Shown here: positions 41,609-49,567 of the stretch, piece after piece
Layout of the letters: the number at the start of each line of letters is the position of its first letter
Numbering within the stretch: position 1 is the stretch's first letter
Source of the DNA: an uncultured Clostridia bacterium
GTDB lineage: Bacteria; Bacillota; Clostridia; Christensenellales; Borkfalkiaceae
NCBI GenBank assembly: GCA_944354125.1
Contig: CALVPT010000002.1
Span: forward strand, 124,001-188,000
Length of the DNA stretch: 64,000 nucleotides
Direction: 5' to 3'
Translations under genes and position numbers: made by a program
Notes under the pieces: generated by a model
Seen by the model: only the letters and a program-made list of their open reading frames with translations
What the model was told of the DNA's origin: nothing
Database searches by the model: none

Positions 41609-41731
41609 TATTTCTTTTTCCATCCGGACTATACCGTCGGTACGGGAGTTTCACCCGTTCGGGATCGCATTTTTTTGCGAACTTCGCAGACTTTACTGCC
41701 GGTGGGGAATTGCGCCCCGCCCCAAAGAATA
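41609..41731 (-). ncRNA. FMN riboswitch (RFN element)
   Basis: On the minus strand the RFN conserved blocks occur in order: GGGGCGGGGCGCAATTCCCC, ACCGGCAGTAAAGTC, a variable hairpin ending AACGGGTGAAACTCCCGT, and ACCGACGGTATAGTCCGGATG. P1 closes between TATTCTTT and AAAGAAATA. The terminator downstream makes this an OFF switch: FMN bound, ribU transcription stopped. Confidence 0.95.
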
Positions 41732-41805
41732 ACTTAAATTTGTAGTTTCATTATATACACAGCTCTTGCGCTTGTCAACAATTTTAACGCACTTTGTCAA
41801 ACTCT

Positions 41806-42735
41806 TTATGCGCCGCATTGCGGGGAGAGAATTTCGGCAAGAAAGCGCTCCGTCTCCCTCCACGCAGCCCTGCTCTCGCGGATGAAGGGCACAAAGTAGA
41901 AAAAGTCGTGGAACATGCCCCCATACTTTATCAGCCGCGCCCTGACTTTACCCCTCACCGCCCCGTCGTACAGCATGTCGCTGTCGCTTGCCGACGTCTC
42001 CGCCGCGCCGCAGAGAATGAGCATCGGGGGTAACCCCTTAAGGTCGGCATATGCAGGGGACAAAAGGCAGTTGCGCTCGTCCGTGCTTCCTGCATAGGGC
42101 GTCTTTCGCCTCAGAAACGCGCCGTACTTGTCCTTTTTCTGCCATATGGGCAGCCCGTAAAGCGGATCGCTGTGGCAATTTTCGTCGTATGACTTCCCCG
42201 ATGCCGCCAGGTCGATATAGCACGACGCCGAAACCAGTGCGACGGGGAGCGGCTGTCCCTCGTCCCTTAATCTGAGGCACGCATAGAGCATATGGTTTAC
42301 GCCCATGCTGTCGCCTGCGGCAATTATTTTTTTGCCACGGGCATCTTCGGCTATGCCCCTGTATGCACCCAGGCACTCCTCGTGAACGGAGGGAAAGACG
42401 AGGTTTTCGCCCGTATGATAGTCTATGCTGTACACGGCGCAGCCCGAAAGCGCGGCATAGCGTTCGGCAACTTTTCTGTACAGCGAATTCATAGGCTGAG
42501 TATGCCCTCCGCCGTGAAACTGCACTATTATGCAATCTTCCGACGCCCGTGGGGGCTCTAGCACTTCGACGTCCGTGCCGTTGAATTTTCTGACCGAATA
42601 GACATAGCCGCGCGGCGGACTGTACGGCTTTTCTTTAAACTTTACCGAGCGGGACAGCGACATATGCCGCCTGCGGGCGCGCAAAGTCATAAGCCGCACC
42701 GCCGCGTTGACCAGCCTTGCGCCGAGGGAAATCAT
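41806..42735 (-). CDS. Alpha/beta hydrolase, hormone-sensitive-lipase-like esterase
   Basis: A 309-residue alpha/beta hydrolase. The oxyanion motif HGGGH is at about residue 75 and the nucleophile is in GDSMG (about 143), close to the GDSAGG of the HSL family. A late His (FHDFF) and an acidic residue (GAAETSASD) can complete the triad. HSL-type enzymes cleave short acyl esters in the cytoplasm. The ATG overlaps the upstream kinase-like gene as ATGA, so the two are co-expressed. The substrate is not evident. Confidence 0.85.
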   Translation of the reverse strand: MISLGARLVNAAVRLMTLRARRRHMSLSRSVKFKEKPYSPPRGYVYSVRKFNGTDVEVLEPPRASEDCIIVQFHGGGHTQPMNSLYRKVAERYAALSGCAVYSIDYHTGENLVFPSVHEECLGAYRGIAEDARGKKIIAAGDSMGVNHMLYACLRLRDEGQPLPVALVSASCYIDLAASGKSYDENCHSDPLYGLPIWQKKDKYGAFLRRKTPYAGSTDERNCLLSPAYADLKGLPPMLILCGAAETSASDSDMLYDGAVRGKVRARLIKYGGMFHDFFYFVPFIRESRAAWRETERFLAEILSPQCGA

Positions 42736-43682
42736 AATTCGCCCAGCCGCCTGACCATATTTCTGACGAGCGGCTTCATTATGAGATTGACGAGCACGCC
42801 CGACTTAATGTAGCAATATACCTCGTTCCAGAGCCCGTAAAAGGCAAGTTTTTGCATGCAGTACCTGCTTGCGCCGTACTTTTTTATATAAGTCTCCCTG
42901 AGGAAAAAGCGCTTGCCCGTGAGATTGTCGAACTGAAAGAGGTCGTATTCCCTGTCTGCATACATCGAATTGAGCGGGTCTATGAATCCGCTCACCCTAG
43001 TTCCCGACACCATTATGTTGCCGACGTTGAGGTCGCCGTGTATGAGGCAGGCCTCTCTCACTTCCTCGGAAAATATGACGTCGAACTTTTCCCACGCGGC
43101 GCGCATGGCTTTAATTATGCTGCCGTCCAGCTCGCCGCCATCATACATCCGCTCGGCGCCTTTAAGCACCTCGGCGGCAAACGGGCGGTAGAACTCACGC
43201 CAGCTGTCGCAGTCGGGGTTCATAGTGTCGCCGAATTTTTTATGGGTATGCCCGTGCAACTCGTGCAGCGCCTCCGTCACCTTGTCGGCGAAGGCAAGGC
43301 GAGTGCGTTTGCCCGAAAAAAAGAGTTTAAAGGACAGAAGCGCAATCTTTCCTTCAATCTTTTCCATGGCGTACAGGTCAACGGGAATGCCGCCGCCCTT
43401 CGGACGGGAGAACAGAACAGCAGGAATGTCGGCAGAACAACAACTCTTAAGGAGCGCGAGGTCGTGCACCTCCTTGGCGAGCATTCCCTGCGCCCTCAGA
43501 AGTTTTACGACTATTTCCTGCCCGTCCGCAAAGATTATTTTAACCGCTCTGCCGAACGAGCCGCCGCCCAGATATACGGCTTTTTCCACCCGTTTGTTTA
43601 TATGCTCTTCAGCCGCCTTTGCGGCAAAGATTATCGCCTGCCCCTTTTCGAGGGGAACGGCGGCTATGCGCTCAACCTTCAT
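42732..43682 (-). CDS. APH/choline-kinase-like phosphotransferase
   Basis: A 316-residue protein with an aminoglycoside-phosphotransferase fold. The catalytic loop is LIHGDLNVGNIM (about 211-222) and the metal-binding Asp is in GFIDPLNSMY (about 230). The N-terminal lobe has GGGSFGRAVKI as the glycine-rich loop. It probably phosphorylates a small molecule; resistance activity cannot be claimed. I start it at 43682, which has GAGGT upstream, because the in-frame ATG at 43745 lies upstream of a TATAAT at 43716-43721. It is coupled to the esterase gene downstream. Confidence 0.82.
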   Translation of the reverse strand: MKVERIAAVPLEKGQAIIFAAKAAEEHINKRVEKAVYLGGGSFGRAVKIIFADGQEIVVKLLRAQGMLAKEVHDLALLKSCCSADIPAVLFSRPKGGGIPVDLYAMEKIEGKIALLSFKLFFSGKRTRLAFADKVTEALHELHGHTHKKFGDTMNPDCDSWREFYRPFAAEVLKGAERMYDGGELDGSIIKAMRAAWEKFDVIFSEEVREACLIHGDLNVGNIMVSGTRVSGFIDPLNSMYADREYDLFQFDNLTGKRFFLRETYIKKYGASRYCMQKLAFYGLWNEVYCYIKSGVLVNLIMKPLVRNMVRRLGEL

Positions 43683-43715
43683 ACTCAAGACCTCGGTTTG
43701 TATTTTTCTGAATTC

Positions 43716-43721
43716 ATTATA
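43716..43721 (-). promoter_or_regulatory. -10 box of kinase-esterase operon
   Basis: TATAAT on the minus strand, about 33 bp before the chosen start. The -35 position holds TGGAAA, a weak match. Confidence 0.45.
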
Positions 43722-43782
43722 CGCGCAAAAGCCCGAGGTTTCCATATCCCTACAGCACCATTTTGTGTCCTGATGATACCTT

Positions 43783-44736
43783 TCAGCAGAAAGTTCTGCG
43801 GTATTCGGCAGGCGTCATGCCGTATGCCGCGCAGAACTGCTTATAAAAGCCCGAGGGCGTTACATATCCCACGCTGAGCGCCACCTCGTCCACGGTCATA
43901 TCCGTCTCCGCAAGCAATTTTGCGGCGCGCTTGACGCGGAAAATGCCGAGATTGTCGGTAAAGCTCTTGCCCGTCTTTTCGCGGACGAATCTGCCTGCAT
44001 AGCCGTAGCTGTAATTGGCGTGCCGCGCAAAGCCTGCAAGGTCGGCGTCCTTAAGGTGGGCCGACAGATAGGAATACAGCACCTCCGCCTCCGGAGAGCA
44101 ACTTTTCTGACCGCGGAAGAGCTCGGAAAAGAGCATGAGAAGACAGCCCTTTACGGCGTACGGCGTGAATTGGTCGGCATGCGCCGTCTCCTCGAGCAAT
44201 CTGTATACTATAAACTGTACGCGCCCGCCCGTATTTTTGTATACCGAAACGGGCTTGTTTCCTCCCTCGGGAAAGCCTTGCATAACTTCGTCATAGAGAT
44301 TTGAAGGCACGTCCATCTTGAATATTATGTCCCCTGCGCCGCACCTATCTAACTTATGCACCGCACCGGGCGCGATTATGCACATCTGCCCCTCCGAAAG
44401 GGTCAGCTTTTCACCATTTCCTGTACGCTGAATGCACCTGCCGCTGTGGACATAGATGAGTTCGTAAAAGTCGTGGCTGTGAAGATACGGCACCTGACTT
44501 GACGTATGCTTGCGCATGTGAAAGCCGCTGCACTTCCTTACGGGCGTGACGGGCAAGGAGTCGATAGTGCACTCGCCCGAAAAGAACTTTCTGCCCGTCA
44601 CTTTGCACGCCCTTGCCGCGGCTATAATCTCTTCCGCATTGGCGAATTCTTGCTCCACGGCGGCAATTATCTGCCTTTCCGAACGGCAAACCTCGTCGTC
44701 CTCCCTTTCCTGCCTGTCGATTATCGCCCTGAACAT
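43783..44736 (-). CDS. AraC-family transcriptional regulator with cupin sensor domain
   Basis: A 317-residue regulator. The N-terminal two-thirds contain a cupin-like sensor (VPYLHSHDFYELIYVHSG ... GQMCIIAPGAVHKL, about 85-130). The C-terminal 100 residues hold the two AraC helix-turn-helix motifs (DLAGFARHANYSYGYAGRFV and MTVDEVALSVGYVTPSGFYK). Such proteins usually sense a sugar and activate nearby catabolic genes, but no carbohydrate gene is immediately adjacent. The ATG follows AAGGGGGGGG. Confidence 0.93.
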   Translation of the reverse strand: MFRAIIDRQEREDDEVCRSERQIIAAVEQEFANAEEIIAAARACKVTGRKFFSGECTIDSLPVTPVRKCSGFHMRKHTSSQVPYLHSHDFYELIYVHSGRCIQRTGNGEKLTLSEGQMCIIAPGAVHKLDRCGAGDIIFKMDVPSNLYDEVMQGFPEGGNKPVSVYKNTGGRVQFIVYRLLEETAHADQFTPYAVKGCLLMLFSELFRGQKSCSPEAEVLYSYLSAHLKDADLAGFARHANYSYGYAGRFVREKTGKSFTDNLGIFRVKRAAKLLAETDMTVDEVALSVGYVTPSGFYKQFCAAYGMTPAEYRRTFC

Positions 44737-44758
44737 CTTCCCCCCCCCTTATATGACA

Positions 44759-44787
44759 ATTCCCGTTTGCACAGAGCAGACGGGAAT
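44759..44787 (-). terminator. Hairpin after the second degV gene
   Basis: A 12-bp stem (ATTCCCGTTTGC with GCAGACGGGAAT, one G-U) and a 5-nt loop, lying between the DegV stop and the AraC start. The U-tract is poor. Confidence 0.6.
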
Positions 44788-44808
44788 GACAATACGATTT
44801 AAAAAAAT

Positions 44809-45657
44809 TTATTCGTGAATGAACAGCACGCCCAGCGTATTTCTGCCGCAGTGCGAGGTGATTATGCTGCCTGCAACCGTGACGTGCACTTCCTTGAAGT
44901 CGAACAGTTCCGCAACCATCTTCTTTGCAAGCTCTACAAGACTTTCGTCCGCCGAGCTGTGCGTTATGAAACAGCGCGTCTTGTCGTAATAGCGGAATTC
45001 CTCGTGCAGGTCGTTGATATATGAGCGTATGCACCTTTCTATGCTGCCCATGTACTTCTTCTTGGCTATGAGCTGGCCGTCTGCATTTTCGCATATTTCG
45101 GGGTGAAGCTTTAAGACCTTTGCGCCGAGCAACGCCGCGAGCGAGCACCTGCCGCCCTTGTGGAGATAGTCCAGGGCGTCGGGCACGAATGAGGTATTTA
45201 CGAAAGGACGAAGCGACTTTACCGTCTTTACTATGTCCTCGGCGGCATGTCCTTCCGCCGCGAGGTCGCACGCCTTAAGAACGAGCAGTCCCTGTCCCGT
45301 CGAGAGCGCCCTGCTGTCTACGGCAAACACCTTACCCTTGAAAGTATCCGCCGCCTTGCTTGCCGCATTGAACGACGAGGACGCGAGCGAGGAGATGCTG
45401 AAATGTATCAGCGCGTCATATCCCTGCAGATTTTCGGCAAAGAACTGAGCATATCCGTCCACCGAGCCTGCCGCAGTCTTGGGAAGATTGCCAGTGCTCT
45501 TTACATAGTCGAATATGTCCTGAGGGACTATGTCTATGCCGTCCTTATAGCTCTTTTCGCCGAGCACTACAGTGAGCGGAAATATGCCCACGTTGTACCT
45601 TTGTATGAGCTCGTTTCCGAGGTCGCAGGTAGAATCTGCGGTAATCTTTATCTTCAT
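44809..45657 (-). CDS. DegV-family fatty-acid-binding protein (second copy)
   Basis: A 282-residue DegV protein beginning MKIKITADSTCDLG, with the conserved LPKTAAGSV (about 62), ISSLASSSFNAA (about 90) and LDYLHKGGRCS (about 163) segments. It should bind a fatty acid for phosphorylation or transfer. It is only moderately similar by eye to the DegV protein at 27.5 kb, so the two may prefer different lipids. I start it at 45657 with GGTGA upstream; an in-frame ATG at 45690 begins only a few nt past the predicted transcription start. Confidence 0.92.
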   Translation of the reverse strand: MKIKITADSTCDLGNELIQRYNVGIFPLTVVLGEKSYKDGIDIVPQDIFDYVKSTGNLPKTAAGSVDGYAQFFAENLQGYDALIHFSISSLASSSFNAASKAADTFKGKVFAVDSRALSTGQGLLVLKACDLAAEGHAAEDIVKTVKSLRPFVNTSFVPDALDYLHKGGRCSLAALLGAKVLKLHPEICENADGQLIAKKKYMGSIERCIRSYINDLHEEFRYYDKTRCFITHSSADESLVELAKKMVAELFDFKEVHVTVAGSIITSHCGRNTLGVLFIHE

Positions 45658-45699
45658 TTTTTCACCAGTCAGTTTCAGTTTGTTTTTCATTGCTACTTC

Positions 45700-45728
45700 A
45701 TTATACCATCAACCGCGTCCGAATGCAA
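45700..45728 (-). promoter_or_regulatory. Promoter of the second degV gene
   Basis: On the minus strand: TTGCAT (45728-45723), 17 bp, extended -10 TGGTATAAT with TATAAT at 45705-45700. Confidence 0.7.
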
Positions 45729-45864
45729 TAGTGTACGGTTAAAAAATGACAAAATTTTCACTTATCGCCTGATTTTTAACAGACGGTGCGAATATTTTGG
45801 TCACATCTGCGGTTGACGCCCGAAAAATATCCGACCGCGGCAAAGTTCTTTCAGCCGCGACTTG

Positions 45865-46737
45865 TCACTCTTCGAGCTGTTTCTGCCTGTCAAACATTAC
45901 GCTTTCGCCCGCGCCGATTTTATACGTTTTGCCGCGCAATTCTATCCATACGGGCAGGGCAGAGGGATTATATACCCTCTCCCCGTCAAGCGAAAAGACG
46001 AGGGAGTCGTACGCGCGGACGTATTCGCGTATCTGCCCGTTGGTGGCGAACCATACGTCCTTGCTTTTAGAGAGCCTTTGAGCAAGCCCTTCGATTATGT
46101 CCCAGTTGTCGTTATCCTCGAACTCGTAGGAGTGACCCCAGACGTACAGAAGCCACGGCTCCCTGCATTTAAGCTCGTCCGAAGGCGACGAATTTATGAA
46201 TTTATCGGCGAGTTCGGCAAGGCGCACGTCGCCGTGATGGCATGTAGGGTTCCATTCGAGGAAGTTTTCGGGCAGGGCAAAGGAATATGTCGGCGTAGTC
46301 GTCCTTGCATAGCTTATTCCAAGGTCCGCAAGCACGCGCATTATGTCGGCATTGTACCCGTTATAGGCATACGCCATGCCCGTAACTATTCTTTCAAACT
46401 TATTTTCGAGATATGCGCGGCAGTCTGCAATCTCGCATATCGCCTCGGGCAGGCTGACCTTGTTTAAAAAGAGGTGCCTTGCGCCGTGAACGGCGATTTC
46501 CTGTCCGCACTTCGAAAACGCGTCATATGTCTGCCGCTCGTCCATTCTGCCGTGCCAGTTTTCGCAGTCGAAGAGCAGCGAATTGAGGTTGAACGTACCC
46601 TTAAGCCCGTATTTTTCAAATATGCCGATAAGGCGCAGATCTGTCTTTACGCCGTCGTCATAGCTGAATGTCGCCGCCTTTGCGAGTCCCCCGGGGAAAC
46701 GCATGTACTTTTCCTTATACATCTGTCGAAATATCAT
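45865..46737 (-). CDS. Polysaccharide deacetylase-family protein (NodB fold)
   Basis: A 290-residue carbohydrate esterase of the NodB/CE4-like type. Motif 1 is FSYDDG (catalytic and metal Asp), motif 2 is H-G-A-R-H (metal His pair), and a later WGHSYEF may supply the C-terminal His. There is no signal peptide, so it probably acts in the cytoplasm, unlike peptidoglycan deacetylases. The ATG at 46737 has GGAGGA 6 nt upstream and overlaps the MATE gene by 23 bp; an ATG at 46704, after AAGGA overlapping the MATE stop, is almost as likely. It is co-transcribed with the MATE gene. Confidence 0.85.
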   Translation of the reverse strand: MIFRQMYKEKYMRFPGGLAKAATFSYDDGVKTDLRLIGIFEKYGLKGTFNLNSLLFDCENWHGRMDERQTYDAFSKCGQEIAVHGARHLFLNKVSLPEAICEIADCRAYLENKFERIVTGMAYAYNGYNADIMRVLADLGISYARTTTPTYSFALPENFLEWNPTCHHGDVRLAELADKFINSSPSDELKCREPWLLYVWGHSYEFEDNDNWDIIEGLAQRLSKSKDVWFATNGQIREYVRAYDSLVFSLDGERVYNPSALPVWIELRGKTYKIGAGESVMFDRQKQLEE

Positions 46738-48229
46738 TGCCGTCCTCCCCGTCAACGGGCGTTCCTGCCGCCGCGCCTGAAGTCGCAGGCTGAGCCGTTT
46801 CGCGTATGAGTCCCGAAGCCTTCTTCCACCTGCCCGTGAGCAGCCTTACGTTGAAGAGCACGGAGCGCAGTACCCAGTCGGCGCACATGCCTATCCAATA
46901 ACCAATTGCACCCAGCTGGGGGAGCCCCGGTATCTTATCCGTAGTGAGCAGAAAACAAAGTCCCACCCTCATTACAATCATCGAAGTTATGGCGCTGTAC
47001 ATGACGTACTTTACGTCGCTGGTCGCCTTGAGTATTGCAGGGCTCGTAAAGGAGAGCGGATAGGTGACGAACTGGAAGCTCAGGCAGAAATACAGGCAGT
47101 TGAGACCAATCTTCTGCGCCTCGGCGCTGTAGCCGTATAAAAGCACAAGCCATTGCGCCGTGCCCATTATAAGCCCGACGAACAGCGCGTTGGACAGGTA
47201 GGATATTATGAACATCTTCTTCATATAATACCGTACCTGGTCGGCGTCGCCCGTGCCTACGGCCTGACCTATTACGGTGAGGCAGGAAGTACCCACGCCG
47301 CTGCCGACGACCGAGGCTATGTTGTTTATCTGGTTGGCAATGGAGTTGCCGTTTGCCTGATAGTTTATATAGTGAATGACGCCGTCCACCTCGACTTCCT
47401 GCACGTAGCAGCCGACGTTGACGAAGGTCGCCGTCATGAGCTTGCCGAGCTGGAAAAGGCAGCTCTCTATGCCGCTGGGAATGGCGAGGTGAAGTATGCG
47501 CTTGAGCATCGGCCATTCGAAGCGGAATCTGCCGAAAATGCTGACGCAGACGACGTTTTTCTTCTGTCCCAGAAGATAGAGCATGAAAAGTGCGGGTATG
47601 GCGCGGCATATGAGCGTTGCAAGTCCGGCGCCGAGCACGCCCATGTTGAGCGCGAACAGGAACACGGCGTTCATGGCAACGTTCAGAACGCAGCTCACCC
47701 CGGCGCTTATCATGGTGGAAAGGCTGCGCCTCTGCACCCTTAAAAGCGATGCGCAGGCATTGAAAAGACCTATGAACGGGAAGGACGCCGCGGTAACGTA
47801 GAAATACGTCCTCTGGCTTTCGAACGTCGCCTGGCTGACCTCGCCGTAAAAAAGTTTCAATATGGGATAGTTGAGGGTCAGGCAGAGCGCGCCTATGACC
47901 AGCGAGGCGAGCACGACGAGCATGAGCATCTGCTTGCCGCTCTTTCTGGCATTTTCGCCGTCGCCCACGCCGAGGTACTGCGAGGTTATTATCGCGCCGC
48001 CAGTTGCAAACGCCGAAAACAGCTGAATTATGAGGTTATTGACATAGTCGACGTTGGACACGGCAAGTCCCGAACTTCCGTCCGTATCAATGCCCGATAC
48101 CATCATCGAGTCGAAAAGTCCGAGAGAGGTTGAAAAAATCTGCTCTATTACTATCGGCAGAATGAGCCATAACAGCTGTTTGCCCGTGAACAGGCTGTAT
48201 TTCTTTTTGACCTTGGCGCATTGTTTCAT
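46715..48229 (-). CDS. MATE-family efflux transporter (second copy)
   Basis: A 504-residue, 12-helix MATE protein. The N-terminal LLWLILPIVIEQIFSTSLG and the repeat motifs SQYLGVGDGENARKSGKQM and IGQAVGTGDADQVRYYMKK identify the family. The C-terminal 35 residues are acidic and Ala/Thr-rich. Its sequence differs clearly from the MATE protein at 10-11.6 kb. It has its own promoter and GGAGGGAG site and is followed by a polysaccharide deacetylase gene with overlapping ends. Substrate unknown. Confidence 0.9.
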   Translation of the reverse strand: MKQCAKVKKKYSLFTGKQLLWLILPIVIEQIFSTSLGLFDSMMVSGIDTDGSSGLAVSNVDYVNNLIIQLFSAFATGGAIITSQYLGVGDGENARKSGKQMLMLVVLASLVIGALCLTLNYPILKLFYGEVSQATFESQRTYFYVTAASFPFIGLFNACASLLRVQRRSLSTMISAGVSCVLNVAMNAVFLFALNMGVLGAGLATLICRAIPALFMLYLLGQKKNVVCVSIFGRFRFEWPMLKRILHLAIPSGIESCLFQLGKLMTATFVNVGCYVQEVEVDGVIHYINYQANGNSIANQINNIASVVGSGVGTSCLTVIGQAVGTGDADQVRYYMKKMFIISYLSNALFVGLIMGTAQWLVLLYGYSAEAQKIGLNCLYFCLSFQFVTYPLSFTSPAILKATSDVKYVMYSAITSMIVMRVGLCFLLTTDKIPGLPQLGAIGYWIGMCADWVLRSVLFNVRLLTGRWKKASGLIRETAQPATSGAAAGTPVDGEDGNDISTDV

Positions 48230-48261
48230 TTGACGACTTATTCTCCCTCCGCGTTTGACAT

Positions 48262-48290
48262 ATTATACAACGCCGCGCTAAAAATGTAAA
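48262..48290 (-). promoter_or_regulatory. Sigma-A promoter of the MATE-deacetylase operon
   Basis: On the minus strand: TTTACA (48290-48285), 17 bp, TATAAT (48267-48262). Confidence 0.82.
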
Positions 48291-48307
48291 GAAGCAAGCG
48301 GCAATAG

Positions 48308-48336
48308 TTGACACCTTTGACATTAGTATTTATAAT
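48308..48336 (+). promoter_or_regulatory. Consensus sigma-A promoter of YitT-family gene
   Basis: TTGACA (48308-48313), 17 bp, TATAAT (48331-48336), divergent from the MATE promoter. Confidence 0.92.
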
Positions 48337-48383
48337 ATATATGTTGAAAAGCCTGTATAAAGGCAAATAACAGGAAGTCCCGA

Positions 48384-49322
48384 ATGAAGAAAAAGAAACC
48401 CCTTGAAACCAGTCCGACTACGCCGAGCAGACTCCCGGCAGTGCTCGCCCAACTGAAAAAATATGCCCTGATAACGCTCGGGTGCATAATATACTCGCTG
48501 GGCATATCGCTGTTTATCGAGCCTGCCAATCTGTCTTCAGGCGGAATGACGGGTATATCGCTGATAATAAACGCCGTCAGCGGCATTCCCACGGGCTACC
48601 TGCTGATAATTCTGAACATACCCGTGTTCATAATCGGCTTTATCTTCTTCGGATGGGCGTTTCTCCTTTCGACGGGATACGCTACGACCGTCTCCTCCCT
48701 TTTGATGACGTTGTGGTCGCACATATTCGGCGCCGAGGGCTTTAACCTTCTGCCCCTTACGGACAACGTAATCGTCAACGCCGTCACGGGCGGCGTACTG
48801 TTCGGCGTGGGCATGGGACTCATTTTCCGCATGGGCGCCTCGACGGGCGGCACGGACATATTCGTAAAGCTCCTCCGCAGGAGATTCCGCTACATGAAGA
48901 CGGGAATGATATCCATGACGACGGACATGACGATAGTGCTCTGTTCGCTGTTCGTTCACCCCGACCTGGAGACGCTGTTCTATACCGCGTTGTCGGTAGT
49001 GGTATTCACGCTGATGTTCGACTTTGTGCTGTACGGCGGCAACACCGCCAAGATGGTGTTCGTCATCTCCTCGGGCGAAAAGGCCGAAAAGATTTGCGAC
49101 AGAGTTCTGAACGAGGTCGACAGCGGCGCAACCTTCATAGACGCGCAGGGCGCGTACAGCAGGGAGAACAAGCGCATACTTCTGTGCGTGATAAAGCCCT
49201 TCCTCTACCCCCGTCTGAGGGACGTTGTAAAAGAAGAGGACAAGAGCGCGTTCATGATAGTCTCCTCCGCAAAGGAAATTTACGGTCAGGGCTATAAGAA
49301 CCAGGACGACGCCGAACTTTAA
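48384..49322 (+). CDS. YitT-family membrane protein (DUF161 + DUF2179)
   Basis: A 312-residue protein with five or six helices (about 25-215) and a soluble C-terminal DUF2179 domain (about 225-305; VISSGEKAEKICDRVL, GATFIDAQGAYS). The repeat signature EPANLSSGGMTGIS ... NIPVFIIGF and the later GVGMGLIFRMGASTGGTDI mark the YitT family, widespread in Bacillota and of uncertain substrate. The start follows AGGAAG. The gene stands alone between a consensus promoter and a strong terminator. Confidence 0.93.
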   Translation: MKKKKPLETSPTTPSRLPAVLAQLKKYALITLGCIIYSLGISLFIEPANLSSGGMTGISLIINAVSGIPTGYLLIILNIPVFIIGFIFFGWAFLLSTGYATTVSSLLMTLWSHIFGAEGFNLLPLTDNVIVNAVTGGVLFGVGMGLIFRMGASTGGTDIFVKLLRRRFRYMKTGMISMTTDMTIVLCSLFVHPDLETLFYTALSVVVFTLMFDFVLYGGNTAKMVFVISSGEKAEKICDRVLNEVDSGATFIDAQGAYSRENKRILLCVIKPFLYPRLRDVVKEEDKSAFMIVSSAKEIYGQGYKNQDDAEL

Positions 49323-49351
49323 TCAACTAAGATATTCACCCGATTCAGGTG

Positions 49352-49377
49352 GCGGAGCGCAGTGCAGGGCGCTCCGC
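49352..49377 (+). terminator. Terminator after YitT-family gene
   Basis: A perfect 9-bp stem (GCGGAGCGC and its complement) with an 8-nt loop and seven T residues. Confidence 0.92.
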
Positions 49378-49474
49378 TTTTTTTACGCTTTAACGCAATC
49401 GTCTGCAAAATAATGTCTTTGCATTATTATGCCCGTCCTTGCTTGTCAGAAAGACGTTAAATCGGGCATATTGT

Positions 49475-49497
49475 GGGGGCAATCGCTTTTTGCCCCC
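49475..49497. other. Hairpin in intergenic space
   Basis: GGGGGCAA pairs with TTGCCCCC around a 7-nt loop and is followed by TGTTTTCTG on the plus strand. It may be a back-up terminator. Confidence 0.5.
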
Positions 49498-49547
49498 TGT
49501 TTTCTGCATTTTTGCATTATCTGCGGCATATATAGGGGGCAATGCGC

Positions 49548-49567
49548 ATATATGCCTGACTTATTGC
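49548..49567. repeat. Intergenic motif, copy 3 of 3 (ATATGCCTSASTTA)
   Basis: ATATATGCCTGACTTATTGC, touching the stop codon of the GH43 gene; see 27384-27402 and 32821-32840. Confidence 0.4.
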
